Shown here: piece after piece, positions 18,062 through 27,006 of the stretch
Position numbering within the stretch: the stretch's first letter is position 1
Layout: each line of letters begins with the position of its first letter
Origin: Methylovulum sp.
GTDB taxonomy: Bacteria; Pseudomonadota; Gammaproteobacteria; Methylococcales; Methylomonadaceae
Reading direction: 5' to 3'
Length of the DNA stretch: 64,000 bases
Assembly: GCF_028687615.1 (NCBI RefSeq)
Contig: NZ_JAQTZU010000007.1
Location: 93,447 to 157,446 of the forward strand
Notes under the pieces: generated by a model
Told to the model about the DNA's origin: nothing
Databases searched by the model: none
What the model saw: the letters and a program-made list of their open reading frames with translations, nothing else
Program-made: the position numbers and the translations under genes

Positions 18062-18807
18062 TGGTGCTGACACGATTTGATATTGTCACCTTATTTCCTG
18101 AAATGGTTACGGCGGCGGCAAATTACGGCGTAACAGGCCGTGCCATCGAACGGGGCATCGTCAGTTTGTCGGTGTGGAACCCAAGGGATTACACCCATGA
18201 CCGACATAAAACCGTCGATGACCGTCCCTACGGCGGCGGGCCAGGGATGGTCATGAAATACCAACCCTTGCATGATGCCGTTATGGATGCCAAGCAAGCC
18301 CCTGTTGGCAACAGCAAAGTGGTTTGTTTAAGTCCGCAAGGCAAACCCATTACGCAAGCTTTGCTCAAGGATGCCAGCCAGCTTTCGCAATTGGTATTGG
18401 TGGCGGGTCGTTATGAAGGTATGGACGAACGCTTTGTCGAACTGGATTGTGACGAAGAATGGTCGCTAGGCGATTATGTCATCAGCGGCGGTGAACTTGC
18501 CGCGTTGATAGTGATTGATGCCATCACCCGTTTGTTGCCGGGTGTGCTCGGCGATGCCGATTCGGCAGAACAAGATTCCTATATGGCAGGACTGTTGGAT
18601 TGCCCGCATTACACGCGGCCTGAACAGATTAATGGCCGTGCCGTACCCGAGGTGTTAATGGGCGGAAACCATGCGGACATAGCCCGTTGGCGTCTGAAGC
18701 AATCTCTGGGAAGAACCTGGCAAAGACGGCCAGATTTATTAAAAAACAATAATTTAGATGCAGACCAGGAAAAGCTGCTAAAAGAATTTATAGTCGAATT
18801 GAATTAA
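18061..18807 (+). CDS. trmD: tRNA (guanine-N1)-methyltransferase TrmD
   Basis: A 248-residue SPOUT methyltransferase that makes m1G37 in tRNA and prevents frameshifting. Knot motifs [13 protein letters not shown] and [18 protein letters not shown] (in parts) bind SAM; LSPQGKP is also present. The ATG overlapping the rimM stop is chosen over an in-frame TTG directly before it. Third gene of the operon. Confidence 0.98.
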   Translation: MVLTRFDIVTLFPEMVTAAANYGVTGRAIERGIVSLSVWNPRDYTHDRHKTVDDRPYGGGPGMVMKYQPLHDAVMDAKQAPVGNSKVVCLSPQGKPITQALLKDASQLSQLVLVAGRYEGMDERFVELDCDEEWSLGDYVISGGELAALIVIDAITRLLPGVLGDADSAEQDSYMAGLLDCPHYTRPEQINGRAVPEVLMGGNHADIARWRLKQSLGRTWQRRPDLLKNNNLDADQEKLLKEFIVELN

Positions 18808-18819
18808 ATAGGTGTAGTG

Positions 18820-19161
18820 ATGAGCAATATTATTGATGAATTGGAAGCCCTGCAATTAAAACAAATCCCTGAATTTAACTCAGGTGACACGGTTGTAGTG
18901 CAAGTAAAAGTAAAAGAAGGCGAGCGTGAACGTATCCAGGCGTTTGAAGGCATCGTGATTGCAAAACGTAATCGTGGTTTGAACTCTGCATTCACCGTCA
19001 GAAAAATTTCCCACGGCACCGGTGTTGAGCGTGTTTTCCAAACCCACAGCCCTATGATCAGCGAAATTATCGTTAAACGCCGTGGTGATGTGCGCCGCGC
19101 CAAACTGTACTACCTGCGTAATTTGACTGGTAAGGCGGCGCGTATTAAAGAAAAACTGTAA
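18820..19161 (+). CDS. rplS: 50S ribosomal protein L19
   Basis: A 113-residue ribosomal protein L19 with the signature [23 protein letters not shown] (in parts) and the C-terminal [19 protein letters not shown]. The ATG is preferred to the GTG directly before it; the TAGGTG stretch upstream serves as ribosome site. Last gene of the rpsP operon, followed 22 bases later by a strong terminator. Confidence 0.98.
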   Translation: MSNIIDELEALQLKQIPEFNSGDTVVVQVKVKEGERERIQAFEGIVIAKRNRGLNSAFTVRKISHGTGVERVFQTHSPMISEIIVKRRGDVRRAKLYYLRNLTGKAARIKEKL

Positions 19162-19183
19162 ACGCTTGTTTATCCCGTTTACG

Positions 19184-19211
19184 AAAAAAGGCAGCTTGGG
19201 CTGCCTTTTTT
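19184..19211 (+). terminator. Rho-independent terminator of the rpsP-rplS operon
   Basis: A GGCAGC/GCTGCC stem with a small loop, preceded by six A and followed by six T, 22 bases after the rplS stop. Textbook form and bidirectional in sequence. Confidence 0.93.
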
Positions 19212-19248
19212 GTGCCTGTTGTTTTGCCGTCAATTCAAAGCAAAGTAG

Positions 19249-19276
19249 CCCGTATGCAGCGATAGCGAAATACGGG
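19249..19276. repeat. REP-like palindrome (CCCGTAT...ATACGGG)
   Basis: A hairpin with arms CCCGTAT and ATACGGG around a gcagcgatagcgaa-like loop, preceded by gtag. A diverged relative occurs at about 29347-29376 (cgtagcctgtatgaagcgcgagcggaatac). Such 'gtagcccgtatg..' units are dispersed palindromic repeats in this kind of genome (inference from the two copies here). A second small hairpin, CTTGAAAT/ATTTCAAG, follows at 19284-19304 and may end the transporter transcript from the other side. Confidence 0.6.
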
Positions 19277-19299
19277 GAAGGAACTTGAAATATCCAATT

Positions 19300-20940
19300 T
19301 CAAGAAAAAAACTTGCCCACATTCAGCACCGTCTTATAAATCCCCCAAGACAAGGGGATAATGACGATGGCCCAGGCCAACACCGCCACGATAATATTTA
19401 CGGCTTTGTGTTGCACTGGCAATGCTTCCATCGTTGCCAGCGGAATTTTTGTATCGCCAGGTATCCTCTCCGCCAGCAATTCTTCTTCTTTCATAAACCA
19501 TTTATCAGCAACCGGACGCACCAATAAATTGCAAACCAAACCCACCATCAACATGCCCGCCAAAATCATCATGGTTTGGTTGTAGATTTGCTCGCGCGGC
19601 AAACCTAGGCTGAGTTGGTATTCGCGCATGTAATTGACGATCACCGGGCCTAAAATCCCCGCAGTTGCCCACGCGGTGAGCAGGCGTCCGTGGATTGCGC
19701 CGACATTTAAGGTGCCGAACAAATCGGCGAGATACGCCGGGATGGTGGCGAAACCGCCGCCGTACATGCTTAAGATCAAACAAAACGCACCGACAAACAG
19801 CAGCTTGTTGCCGGAAGCCGCGCTTTCGGGGATGCTCAGGTACAGCAAGCCACCGATGACAAAAAACACGATGAAGGTGAGCTTGCGCCCCAGTTTGTCC
19901 GACAAGCTCGCCCAGACGAAACGTCCGCCGATGTTGAACAGGCTCAACAAGGCGGTAAAGCCCGCCGCGATGCCGGCAATGGCGGCGAGCTGGGTTTTAT
20001 CGAGTTCGCTGTAAGTTTTTGTGATGCCAAGCAATTGCCCGCCAAACACTTCTTGCAACATCGGCGAGGACATGCCGATTACGCCGATTCCGGCGCTGAC
20101 GTTCATGCACAACACCCCCCACAATAACCAGAACTGTTTAATCTTAAAGACATTTTTGGCGTGGATGTGATGTTCGGTAATCATGCGTTTTACTTTCGGG
20201 TTGCTAGTCGGTGTCCAACCCGCTGGCTGCCAATTTTCCGGCGGAATGCGGTAGCTGAGTGCGCCTGTCATCATAAACACAAAGTAAACCGCCGCCATGA
20301 CGATGAACGTGGGCATCACGCCAACATCAGCGGTATTGGCAAATAATTTCATCAATTCGGTCGCCAAAGGGGAGCCGATCATCGCGCCACCACCGAAACC
20401 CATGATTGCCATACCCGTCGCCATGCCGCGCCGGTCTGGGAACCATTTAATCAGCGTCGACACGGGCGAGATGTAGCCCAAGCCCAAACCCATGCCGCCA
20501 ATCACGCCGGAACCCAGCAACATGATCCAAAATTGGTGCAGATAAATGCCCAAAGCAGACAATAACATGCCGCCGCACCAGCAAAACGCACTGACCACGC
20601 CCGCTTTACGTGGGCCGACGTGCTCCAGCCAACCTCCCCACACCGCCGCCGATGAACCCAGGAACACGAAAAACAAGGTGTACATCCAGCCTAAGGTGGA
20701 GATTTTCCAATCACAAGTGGTGATGAATAATTCTTGAAAAAAACCGACGTCAGCAGGGCAGGCGATGCTTTCTTTGATGCCGATGGCTTTCGACAAGGGC
20801 AACCAAAATACCGAAAATCCGTAAGCCATGCCGATACACAAATGGATGGCCAAGGCGGCAGGAGGGACTAGCCAGCGGTTAAATCCCGCTTCGGCGATGA
20901 TGCGTTTTTTGTCTAGGAAAGGGTAATGGGCTTGTGTCAT
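19300..20940 (-). CDS. OFA-family MFS transporter (oxalate/formate antiporter-like)
   Basis: A 546-residue major facilitator with 12 predicted membrane segments. The N-terminal HLCIGMAYGFSVFWLPLSKAIG is typical of the oxalate:formate antiporter family, as are the GWLEHVGPRKAG loop between helices 2 and 3 and SPVSTLIKWFPDRRGMATG (in part) between helices 4 and 5. An enlarged first periplasmic loop with two Cys is present. Substrate unknown: formate, oxalate or another small carboxylate are guesses. It stands alone; the 220 bases upstream hold no recognisable gene. Confidence 0.88.
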   Translation of the reverse strand: MTQAHYPFLDKKRIIAEAGFNRWLVPPAALAIHLCIGMAYGFSVFWLPLSKAIGIKESIACPADVGFFQELFITTCDWKISTLGWMYTLFFVFLGSSAAVWGGWLEHVGPRKAGVVSAFCWCGGMLLSALGIYLHQFWIMLLGSGVIGGMGLGLGYISPVSTLIKWFPDRRGMATGMAIMGFGGGAMIGSPLATELMKLFANTADVGVMPTFIVMAAVYFVFMMTGALSYRIPPENWQPAGWTPTSNPKVKRMITEHHIHAKNVFKIKQFWLLWGVLCMNVSAGIGVIGMSSPMLQEVFGGQLLGITKTYSELDKTQLAAIAGIAAGFTALLSLFNIGGRFVWASLSDKLGRKLTFIVFFVIGGLLYLSIPESAASGNKLLFVGAFCLILSMYGGGFATIPAYLADLFGTLNVGAIHGRLLTAWATAGILGPVIVNYMREYQLSLGLPREQIYNQTMMILAGMLMVGLVCNLLVRPVADKWFMKEEELLAERIPGDTKIPLATMEALPVQHKAVNIIVAVLAWAIVIIPLSWGIYKTVLNVGKFFS

Positions 20941-21160
20941 GTCAGGTGATGGGTCAAGTGCAAAATTGTGCGATAGTTTATGCTAATCAGCGGATATTTT
21001 CATTGAATTGATCATCCGGGCTGTTCAAGAAAATGAACCTGAAATTCTAATATAAGCTTACGAATACGCCTTTAATTCAAAAATGTGTGACATGGCAAGC
21101 GCATATAAATTGGCCTAAAATGAGATACTACGCATTTTGGGAATATGCCGTTGGCCTTAA

Positions 21161-21301
21161 TTACAGGAAGCCTTTTCAACCTTGGAAGACCCGCGTATAG
21201 AACGGCATAAGCGGCACCAGCTGCTTGAGATCATCATTTTGACGATAGGCGCGGTGATCAGCGGGGCGGCAGGCTGGGAAGCCATAGAAGCGTTTGGTAG
21301 G
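21161..21301 (+). pseudogene. ISAs1-family transposase, N-terminal scrap
   Basis: About 47 codons (LQEAFSTLEDPRIERHKRHQ then LLEIIILTIGAVISGAAGWE) match the N-terminal DDE-transposase-associated domain of ISAs1 elements, which normally begins with this DPRIER-x-K-x-H-x-LLEI pattern. After EAFGR the frame continues into unrelated DNA and stops at 21388. The rest of the transposase is absent. It marks the left edge of the decayed mobile segment. Confidence 0.7.
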
Positions 21302-21356
21302 GTTATATTTACTGTGATACGGCGGGTAGTAAACCAGCACGCAACAAGGAACCATT

Positions 21357-21953
21357 CTAACCGGAAAACTCAGTCAGGCGCTTCATAAACTGGGTTCGCT
21401 GGCTGGAGTTGTTCGGCCCGTTATCCAAGTTGATGACTAGTTGCTTGATAGCGCCGTGCTTGTCCTTATTGCGTTTCCACCAGTGTTCAAGGGCATCAAC
21501 AATAAAATCACTGGTCTCAAATGACACGCCAAAAACTATCGTGAGCAATCCGGCCATCACCTCCAGAATACTGAAAGGCACGAGCTTGGATTTAACACCC
21601 ATATCATCGTCGTCGGCCTGTACCGGCTTTTGACAACGCGATGTGCCGCCATGTGAGGAATCGCACAAGTCCACTTCGGCTGGTGTCGATGGAAATACGT
21701 AAGCCAATACGCGCCAAAACTCGGCCACGTTATGCTCAACGATTACTAAATTCTGCAACCGGGCCAGATCGGCATTGGACAAATTATGTGCAAGACCCGT
21801 TGTGCTTGCCGGGGCGGGTGAAACCGCAATTGACTTTGGAGCATCCGGGGATGCCATTATGTTGGCCTCTTGGGAAAATGCCGTAAAGGTGGATGTGCTA
21901 AATTGCCAAGCTTCGATGCTGCCTGGCACGGATTTTTTGCTGGGGTTTGTCAT
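21357..21953 (-). pseudogene. Chimeric frame: unknown N-part joined to an ISAzo13-family transposase fragment
   Basis: The C-terminal 107 residues (21357-21680) match the catalytic middle of ISAzo13 transposases: VDL..SSHGGTSRCQKPVQ, KLVPFSILEVMAGLLTIVFG, SFETSDFIVDALEHWW and VINLDNGPNNSSQRTQFMKR with the Asp-Asn of the DDE site. Both ends of that transposase are missing. The first 91 residues (MTNPSKKSVPGSIEAWQF..., rich in Ser, Ala and Pro) are not recognised and may belong to a phage gene fused by deletion. A GGAGAA ribosome site precedes the ATG. Probably not functional as a transposase. Confidence 0.6.
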
Positions 21954-21980
21954 GGTGTTCTCCTAATTGGTGTTGAAAAA

Positions 21981-22180
21981 TTACTGAACGGTGTTGGGTT
22001 TCTCGGTGGCTGCCGCCCGCTCAAACGACGCAACCAATTCTCTGATTTTAAGCTCGATCTGCCGCCAGTTTTTCAACAAATTAAAGTCAAATTCATAGCG
22101 GACATAAATCTCATCGTTATATCTTAAAAAACTTTCGCAATGTTGGCTTGTTCATGGCGAATGATCGCTTTCTGCTCCAT
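21981..22180 (-). pseudogene. Small frame split by a frameshift, unknown function
   Basis: From an ATG at 22180 the minus strand reads MEQKAIIRHEQANIAKVF and stops at a run of six T; in the next frame the sequence continues protein-like (LRYNDEIYVRYEFDFNLLKN, then WRQIELKIRELVASFERAAA) to a stop at 21981. The two parts look like one small charged, helical protein broken at the homopolymer. A sequencing slip or a translational frameshift would restore it. It lies directly upstream of the chimeric frame at 21953. I do not recognise a family. Confidence 0.35.
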
Positions 22181-22197
22181 CACATCTAACAGAATAA

Positions 22198-22314
22198 AGG
22201 CAATGTCCCTTGTCTATAACCGCATATTTATTAGTCCGTAGTAAGGTTGAAACCACCGTAAGCGCCGATGTGGTTGCCGCTATCCGTAGCGAGATTTTAG
22301 GGGTTGCCGGGTAA
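22198..22314 (+). pseudogene. 3' end of a phage gene before the terminase (small-terminase position)
   Basis: An open stretch of about 38 codons ends ...VETTVSADVVAAIRSEILGV AG with its TAA overlapping the terminase ATG (TAATG). Such overlap and the position directly before the Mu gp28-like gene are what is expected for the C-terminus of a gp27-like small terminase subunit. The upstream part is missing; an in-frame stop lies at 22195. Assignment rests on position alone. Confidence 0.35.
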
Positions 22315-23867
22315 TGTCTGAATTACCATCCGCCCTTTTGCCTTACCAACAACGTTGGATTGCCGACACTGCGCCCTTCAAGATCGCCGAAAAAGGCCGC
22401 CGCACGGGCTTGACCTGGGCGGAAGCGGCGGATGATGTGCTGATTGCCGCCGCTGCCAAATCAGCCGGAGGCCAAAACGTGTATTACCTCGGCACTGACA
22501 AGGAAATGACCGAAGAATACATTGATGCTTGCGGCATGTGGGCCAAGCAATTCAACCGCGCGGCCTTGGCGGTTGAGGAAGGCTTATGGGCCGAAGATGC
22601 CGAGGATAAGCACATCAAAATGTTTACTATCCGGTTTCCTGATTCGGGTCATAAGATTATTGCTTTGGCTTCGCGCCCTCGCAAATTGCGGGGGCGGCAA
22701 GGGGTTTTGGTGGGTGATGAATCGGCGTTTCAGGATGATCTGCCTGCCTTAATAAAAGCCGCGATGGCTTTTTTGATTTGGGGCGGCAAGGTACGGCTGA
22801 TTTCCACCCATGATGGTGACGATAACGCCTTTAACCAACTCATTCAGGAAATCCGCGCAGGCAAGCGTAAGGGCAGCATCCACCGGATACCTTTTCGTGA
22901 AGCGGTTAAGGAGGGTTTATACCAGCGCGTTTGTATGCGGATGGGCAAGGTCTGGACGCAAGCCGATGAAGATGCGTGGGTGGATGAAACCTATGATTAT
23001 TACTCGGAAGATGCCGACGAGGAGCTGGACTTGATCCCCTCAAAAGGCGGCGGGGTGTATTTGTCGATGGGCTTGATCTTATCGCGCATGGCGCACGGCA
23101 TCCCGATTGTACGGGATAGCTGGAAGCCTGAGTTTGCTTATGAATCGGAAGAATCGCGTTATCTGACCATTAAAGATTGGTGTATTGAAAACTTGTTGCC
23201 GCATTTGCAAGCCCTAGACCCGACTTTGTATACCGCGATTGGCGGCGACTACGGGCGGGTGGGCGATTTGACGGTGTACCCGATTTTGCAGGAAGGCAAG
23301 GATTTGGTGCGCCGTTGCAAGCTGTGGGTGGAGCTAGGGCAATGCCCCTACCGCCAGCAAGAGCAGATTTTCAATTTCATTTGTGAGCGTCTGCCTAAGT
23401 TTAAAGGGGCTGGACTAGATTCCTTGGGTATTGGTTCGGCCTTGGCGGAATTTGCGCGGCAAAAGTATGGCTCGATCATTGAAGAGGTAAAATTGTCTGA
23501 GACGTTTTATCTGGAGAACATGCCTAAGTTTAAAGCGGCGTTTGAGGATGGTTTGCTGGATGACATCCCTCAAGATGACCAAATCCGTGATGATTTACGC
23601 GCTATCAAGAAAATCAATGGCGTCCCTAAAATGCCCAAGGAAAAAAGCCAGCAAAAAAGTAAGGATGGCAAGCGTATACAACGGCATGGCGACGGGGCGA
23701 TTGCGTTGTTTTTGGCGGATCGGGCATTATCGTCTGAGGTGGTGCCAATAGAGTTTGAGTCTAGCGGGGCTAGGGCGTCTTGTCGGTATTTGGAGGATGT
23801 CCGCAAGTTACATGAGGACAGAGGTTATGGCTCAGTGTCGGGCGGCAATGATTTTAGGGGTTGGTGA
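22314..23867 (+). CDS. Mu-like phage terminase large subunit (gp28-like)
   Basis: A 517-residue DNA-packaging ATPase/nuclease of the Mu gp28 family. N-terminal ATPase part: YQQRWIADTAPFKIAEKGRR with the atypical P-loop region EKGRRTGLTWAEA, then VLVGDESAFQDDL as Walker B and LISTHDG as coupling motif. C-terminal RNase H-like nuclease: AIGGDYGRVGDLTV, AGLDSLGIGSALAEF and a late HGDGAIALFLADRA Asp. It starts on an ATG overlapping the previous stop and ends overlapping the portal start. Confidence 0.88.
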   Translation: MSELPSALLPYQQRWIADTAPFKIAEKGRRTGLTWAEAADDVLIAAAAKSAGGQNVYYLGTDKEMTEEYIDACGMWAKQFNRAALAVEEGLWAEDAEDKHIKMFTIRFPDSGHKIIALASRPRKLRGRQGVLVGDESAFQDDLPALIKAAMAFLIWGGKVRLISTHDGDDNAFNQLIQEIRAGKRKGSIHRIPFREAVKEGLYQRVCMRMGKVWTQADEDAWVDETYDYYSEDADEELDLIPSKGGGVYLSMGLILSRMAHGIPIVRDSWKPEFAYESEESRYLTIKDWCIENLLPHLQALDPTLYTAIGGDYGRVGDLTVYPILQEGKDLVRRCKLWVELGQCPYRQQEQIFNFICERLPKFKGAGLDSLGIGSALAEFARQKYGSIIEEVKLSETFYLENMPKFKAAFEDGLLDDIPQDDQIRDDLRAIKKINGVPKMPKEKSQQKSKDGKRIQRHGDGAIALFLADRALSSEVVPIEFESSGARASCRYLEDVRKLHEDRGYGSVSGGNDFRGW

Positions 23868-25468
23868 TGGCTAGATTTGTCCAGTTAAACAGCGGTATTG
23901 TTATCCCTGAAGCACAGTATAGCGAGGCAATCGGCACCAAGCCCAGCCTGAACGAAATCGCCACATCAAACGATGGCCGCGACATCACGCGCGGTTTTAT
24001 CCCACAAGATTTGTTGATGCAGCCATCTGATTCGGTATTGATGAGCAAAGGCAGTGGTAATTTTAAGATTTATGAAGAGATTGCCCGTGATGACCAAGTA
24101 AAGACGTGCCGCCAACAACGCGAGTTGGCGTTGATCGGCAAAGAATGGAAGGTAGAACCTGCCGATAACACCCGCAAGGCCAAAGTTGCCGCTGACCGTT
24201 TAAGGACGGTGCTGGAACGTATCTGTTGGGATGATAAAACTCAAAAGATGATGGCGGCCTTGCTCTACGGCTATGCGGTGGCCGAGGTGATTTGGGCGAC
24301 GGATGGTTCGGAAATAACCATTGATGCCATCAAAGTCCGTAACCGTTCACGTTTTGGCTTTTTGCCGACCGGCGAGTTGCGGATGATGACCTCTGGCGAG
24401 ATGACCAAGGGCGAAGCCTTGCCCCCTGCTAAGTTTTGGGCGTTTGCCTGTGGTGCTGACCACGATGACGAACCGCATGGTTTGGGGCTTGGGCATTATC
24501 TGTATTGGCCGACATTTTTTAAGCGCAATGGCATTAAGTTTTGGCTATATTTTTTGGAGAAGTTCGGACAACCGACCGCATTGGGTAAGTATCCGGTCAA
24601 TGCTTCGGAAACCGAGAAAAAGCGGTTGCTGCAAGCGTTGATGGCCATCCAAATGGACAGCGCCATCCGTATCCCTGATGGGATGCAGGTGGAACTGCTG
24701 GAGGCGGCACGTTCCGGTACCGCCGATTACACGGCGTTGATTGACCGGATGAACGCGGCGATATCTAAAGTTTGGCTGGGGCATAGCGGGGCGGCGGACA
24801 GTACGCCTGGCAAGTTGGGCGGAGAGGACAACGCGGGCGAGGTGCGTGAGGATTTGGTCAAGGCGGATGCGGATTTGGTTTGCGGCTCGTTTAATGAGTC
24901 GGTATCGCGTTGGTTGACGGCCTATAACGACCCGACCGCGCCGCCGCCTAAGGTTTGGCGTAAGGTTGAACCGCCCGAAGACCTGAAAGCCGCCGCCGAG
25001 ACCGATAAGGTTATTTTTGATATGGGCTATCGCCCGACGTTGAAATACGTTAATGAGCGGTATACAGGCGAGTATGAGCCTAATCCCTCCGCTGCTGAGC
25101 CGTCGGCAATGCTTCAGGGTGCAAGCCAGGGTAATACTGCAACGGCCGGTGATGCGGATGGGGAGGCCCCGGTGGTGGATAATCCGCCGGGTCCGGCTAA
25201 TTTTGCCGAGGCGGGGCAGGATGCCAATGTGGATGTTACGCCCATTTCTTCACAAGTTGACCAACTAGCGGCAGATGCGGCGCCCGCCATTAAAAGCTTG
25301 GTGGATGTGATCAAGGCCAAAGCCGATAAAGCGGAAAACTTGGAGGCATTACGGGATGATCTGCTGGCAAGTTATGGGGATTTGGATGCGTCTGATTTGG
25401 TTAAGGTGATGACCTTTGGCTTCGCGGCGGCGGATTTGGCTGGTCGGTTTGATGTTAAAAATGAGTAA
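23867..25468 (+). CDS. Phage portal protein, DUF935 family (Mu gp29-like)
   Basis: A 533-residue portal protein that forms the DNA entry ring at one capsid vertex. The DUF935 core is visible in DDQVKTCRQQRELALIGKEW (part), MMAALLYGYAVAEVIW, FFKRNGIKFWLYFLEKFGQP, GTADYTALIDRMNAAISKVWLGH and the C-terminal TLKYVNERY. After about residue 400 it becomes Ala/Pro/Asp-rich. The ATG overlaps the terminase stop (TGATG), preferred to a TTG six bases before. Confidence 0.88.
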   Translation: MARFVQLNSGIVIPEAQYSEAIGTKPSLNEIATSNDGRDITRGFIPQDLLMQPSDSVLMSKGSGNFKIYEEIARDDQVKTCRQQRELALIGKEWKVEPADNTRKAKVAADRLRTVLERICWDDKTQKMMAALLYGYAVAEVIWATDGSEITIDAIKVRNRSRFGFLPTGELRMMTSGEMTKGEALPPAKFWAFACGADHDDEPHGLGLGHYLYWPTFFKRNGIKFWLYFLEKFGQPTALGKYPVNASETEKKRLLQALMAIQMDSAIRIPDGMQVELLEAARSGTADYTALIDRMNAAISKVWLGHSGAADSTPGKLGGEDNAGEVREDLVKADADLVCGSFNESVSRWLTAYNDPTAPPPKVWRKVEPPEDLKAAAETDKVIFDMGYRPTLKYVNERYTGEYEPNPSAAEPSAMLQGASQGNTATAGDADGEAPVVDNPPGPANFAEAGQDANVDVTPISSQVDQLAADAAPAIKSLVDVIKAKADKAENLEALRDDLLASYGDLDASDLVKVMTFGFAAADLAGRFDVKNE

Positions 25469-25730
25469 TGGAATGAATAAGAAATTGAAAACAATAATAT
25501 CTTTTTTGTTACGTTTGTTTTTATTTACTCCATTTTCACTTGCAGCGTACTTTTTTGATGGGTTGGGCGATTTTTTTAAACGGTTGGCAGATGGTTTGTT
25601 CGATATTTCTACCGCCATGCGAGAAATTACCGAAGCACCTTATATAAAGGATATTTCCCGCAAAATAGATGAATTAAAAGCGGATAATAAACTAAAGATT
25701 ATGGAAAATATGCGGGAACATTTGAAATAA
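25461..25730 (+). CDS. Small membrane protein in the prophage head operon
   Basis: About 85-89 residues with one strongly hydrophobic segment (LKTIISFLLRLFLFTPFSLA region) followed by a charged amphipathic C-terminus (DGLGDFFKRLADGLFDISTA then KDISRKIDELKADNKLKIME). It overlaps the portal stop by 8 bases if the first ATG (25461) is used; ATG 25473 is an alternative. Low-GC codon use differs from the flanking phage genes. The family is unknown; a holin-like or superinfection-exclusion role is possible but unsupported. Confidence 0.5.
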   Translation: MSNGMNKKLKTIISFLLRLFLFTPFSLAAYFFDGLGDFFKRLADGLFDISTAMREITEAPYIKDISRKIDELKADNKLKIMENMREHLK

Positions 25731-25731
25731 G

Positions 25732-26898
25732 ATGCCGTTAATCCTATCCCCCTCTCAATTAGCATTCAACGCCCGTGGTGACGGCAAATTCAATAAGCCG
25801 TTTGAAGAACAACAGGCGTTCTTTCGGCAAAAAGAGAACCTGCCTACCCAATGGTGGGATGATATTCTTTCTTCAGCCCATGACCGCGCCTTTATTGTCG
25901 CCGGTGCGGCTAAAGCGGATTTGCTGGCGGATTTTCGCGGCGCGGTGGATAAGGCGATTGCGGAAGGGAAGTCTATCCAAGCGTTTAGGCAGGAGTTTGA
26001 CAGCATTGTTGAAAAGCATGGCTGGCAAGGGTGGACAGGCAGCGATACCCAAGCAGGGCGAGATTGGCGGACGCGGGTGATTTATGACACCAACATGCGC
26101 ACCAGTTATGCAGCAGGGCGTTACGCGCAATTGACCGACCCTGATCTGTTAAAAAACCGGCCATATTGGAAATATATCCACAGTGACTTGGTGGCGCATC
26201 CGCGCGAACTGCACCAAAGCTGGAACGGTGCGGTGCTGCGTTATGACGATCCGTGGTGGCAGGCGCATTATCCGCCGAACGGCTTTGGTTGCCGTTGCCG
26301 CGTTAAGGCGGTTACCGCTGATGAGTTTAAAGGCCATGCTGCTCCAGATGATGGCGATTATACGAAAACTGTGCGGGGCGAATCCGTTGTGCTGCCTAAA
26401 GGGGTGGATTATGGGTGGGATTATGCGCCTGGACAGGCCAATGCCGAGTTGGTTCGGCAAGTTATCAATAAGCAAGAGGGGGCGGCGTGGCAATTGGCAC
26501 GGGCAAATACCCAGTATTTGGTCAATAGTGAGGTTTTTACTCATTTTTTTAACGGTAAATTGGCAGGTGAATTTCCGATTGCGGCATTGGATGATGCGGA
26601 ACGGTCACTGCTGGGTTCTGACAGTAATACGGTGTTGCTGTCCAGACAATCCATCGATGATCATATTGCCAAGCACCCTGAAATTACGGTGGATGATTAC
26701 CGCAAAGCCCAAGAAATAATAGACCGTGGCGACATTTATCAAGTGGGTGATAGCCGTTTGGTTTATTTGCTGATGGATAAGGTATGGTACAGGGCGGCGT
26801 TAAAGCGGACGGGCGATGGGAAGAAAAACTATTTTTTGACGCTATTCAAAAATGAACGCGGAAAGCCGCCAGGCGGTGCAGTAAAAATTGATCGGTGA
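25732..26898 (+). CDS. Mu F-like minor head protein with C-terminal nuclease-like (PBECR-type) domain
   Basis: A 388-residue protein. Residues 1-220 form the phage Mu F/SPP1 gp7-like head morphogenesis domain: NMRTSYAAGRYAQLTDPDLL (part), YWKYIHSDLVAHPRELHQSW, the HYPPNGFGCRCRVKAV motif. The last 120 residues (from about 265: YLVNSEVFTHFFNGKLAGEF, DDHIAKHPEITVDDYRKAQE, then WYRAALKRTGDGKKNYFLTL) resemble the PBECR nuclease-like domains attached to phage head proteins. These are thought to be toxin-like effectors carried in the virion. Domain naming is from pattern memory and should be checked. One base separates it from the previous stop. Confidence 0.78.
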   Translation: MPLILSPSQLAFNARGDGKFNKPFEEQQAFFRQKENLPTQWWDDILSSAHDRAFIVAGAAKADLLADFRGAVDKAIAEGKSIQAFRQEFDSIVEKHGWQGWTGSDTQAGRDWRTRVIYDTNMRTSYAAGRYAQLTDPDLLKNRPYWKYIHSDLVAHPRELHQSWNGAVLRYDDPWWQAHYPPNGFGCRCRVKAVTADEFKGHAAPDDGDYTKTVRGESVVLPKGVDYGWDYAPGQANAELVRQVINKQEGAAWQLARANTQYLVNSEVFTHFFNGKLAGEFPIAALDDAERSLLGSDSNTVLLSRQSIDDHIAKHPEITVDDYRKAQEIIDRGDIYQVGDSRLVYLLMDKVWYRAALKRTGDGKKNYFLTLFKNERGKPPGGAVKIDR

Positions 26899-26990
26899 CC
26901 CACCGCACGGAAGGCATCCGCGCTTGCCCTCATCAACCGCACAAGCGGAAGGGGTCGGCAGCCGAGCCGATGGTGGGTATCTGAAGTATA
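26899..26990 (+). ncRNA. Candidate structured RNA between gp30-like and gpG-like genes (HEARO/omega-RNA-like?)
   Basis: Starting right after GTGA at the gp30 stop, the 108-base gap can fold into a multi-branch structure: closing stem ACCCACC (about 26900) with GGTGGGT (about 26980), a hairpin from ccgcgcttg and caagcgg, and a hairpin TCGGC/GCCGA. The sequence is GC-rich and unlike the coding DNA around it. Insertion directly after ATGA/GTGA and this kind of compact junction are known for HEARO RNAs, the omega-RNAs of IscB. No IscB gene is present. The family assignment is a hypothesis; a structured element is well supported by the complementary arms. Confidence 0.4.
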
Positions 26991-27006
26991 GTTTTAAGGG
27001 GTTGGT

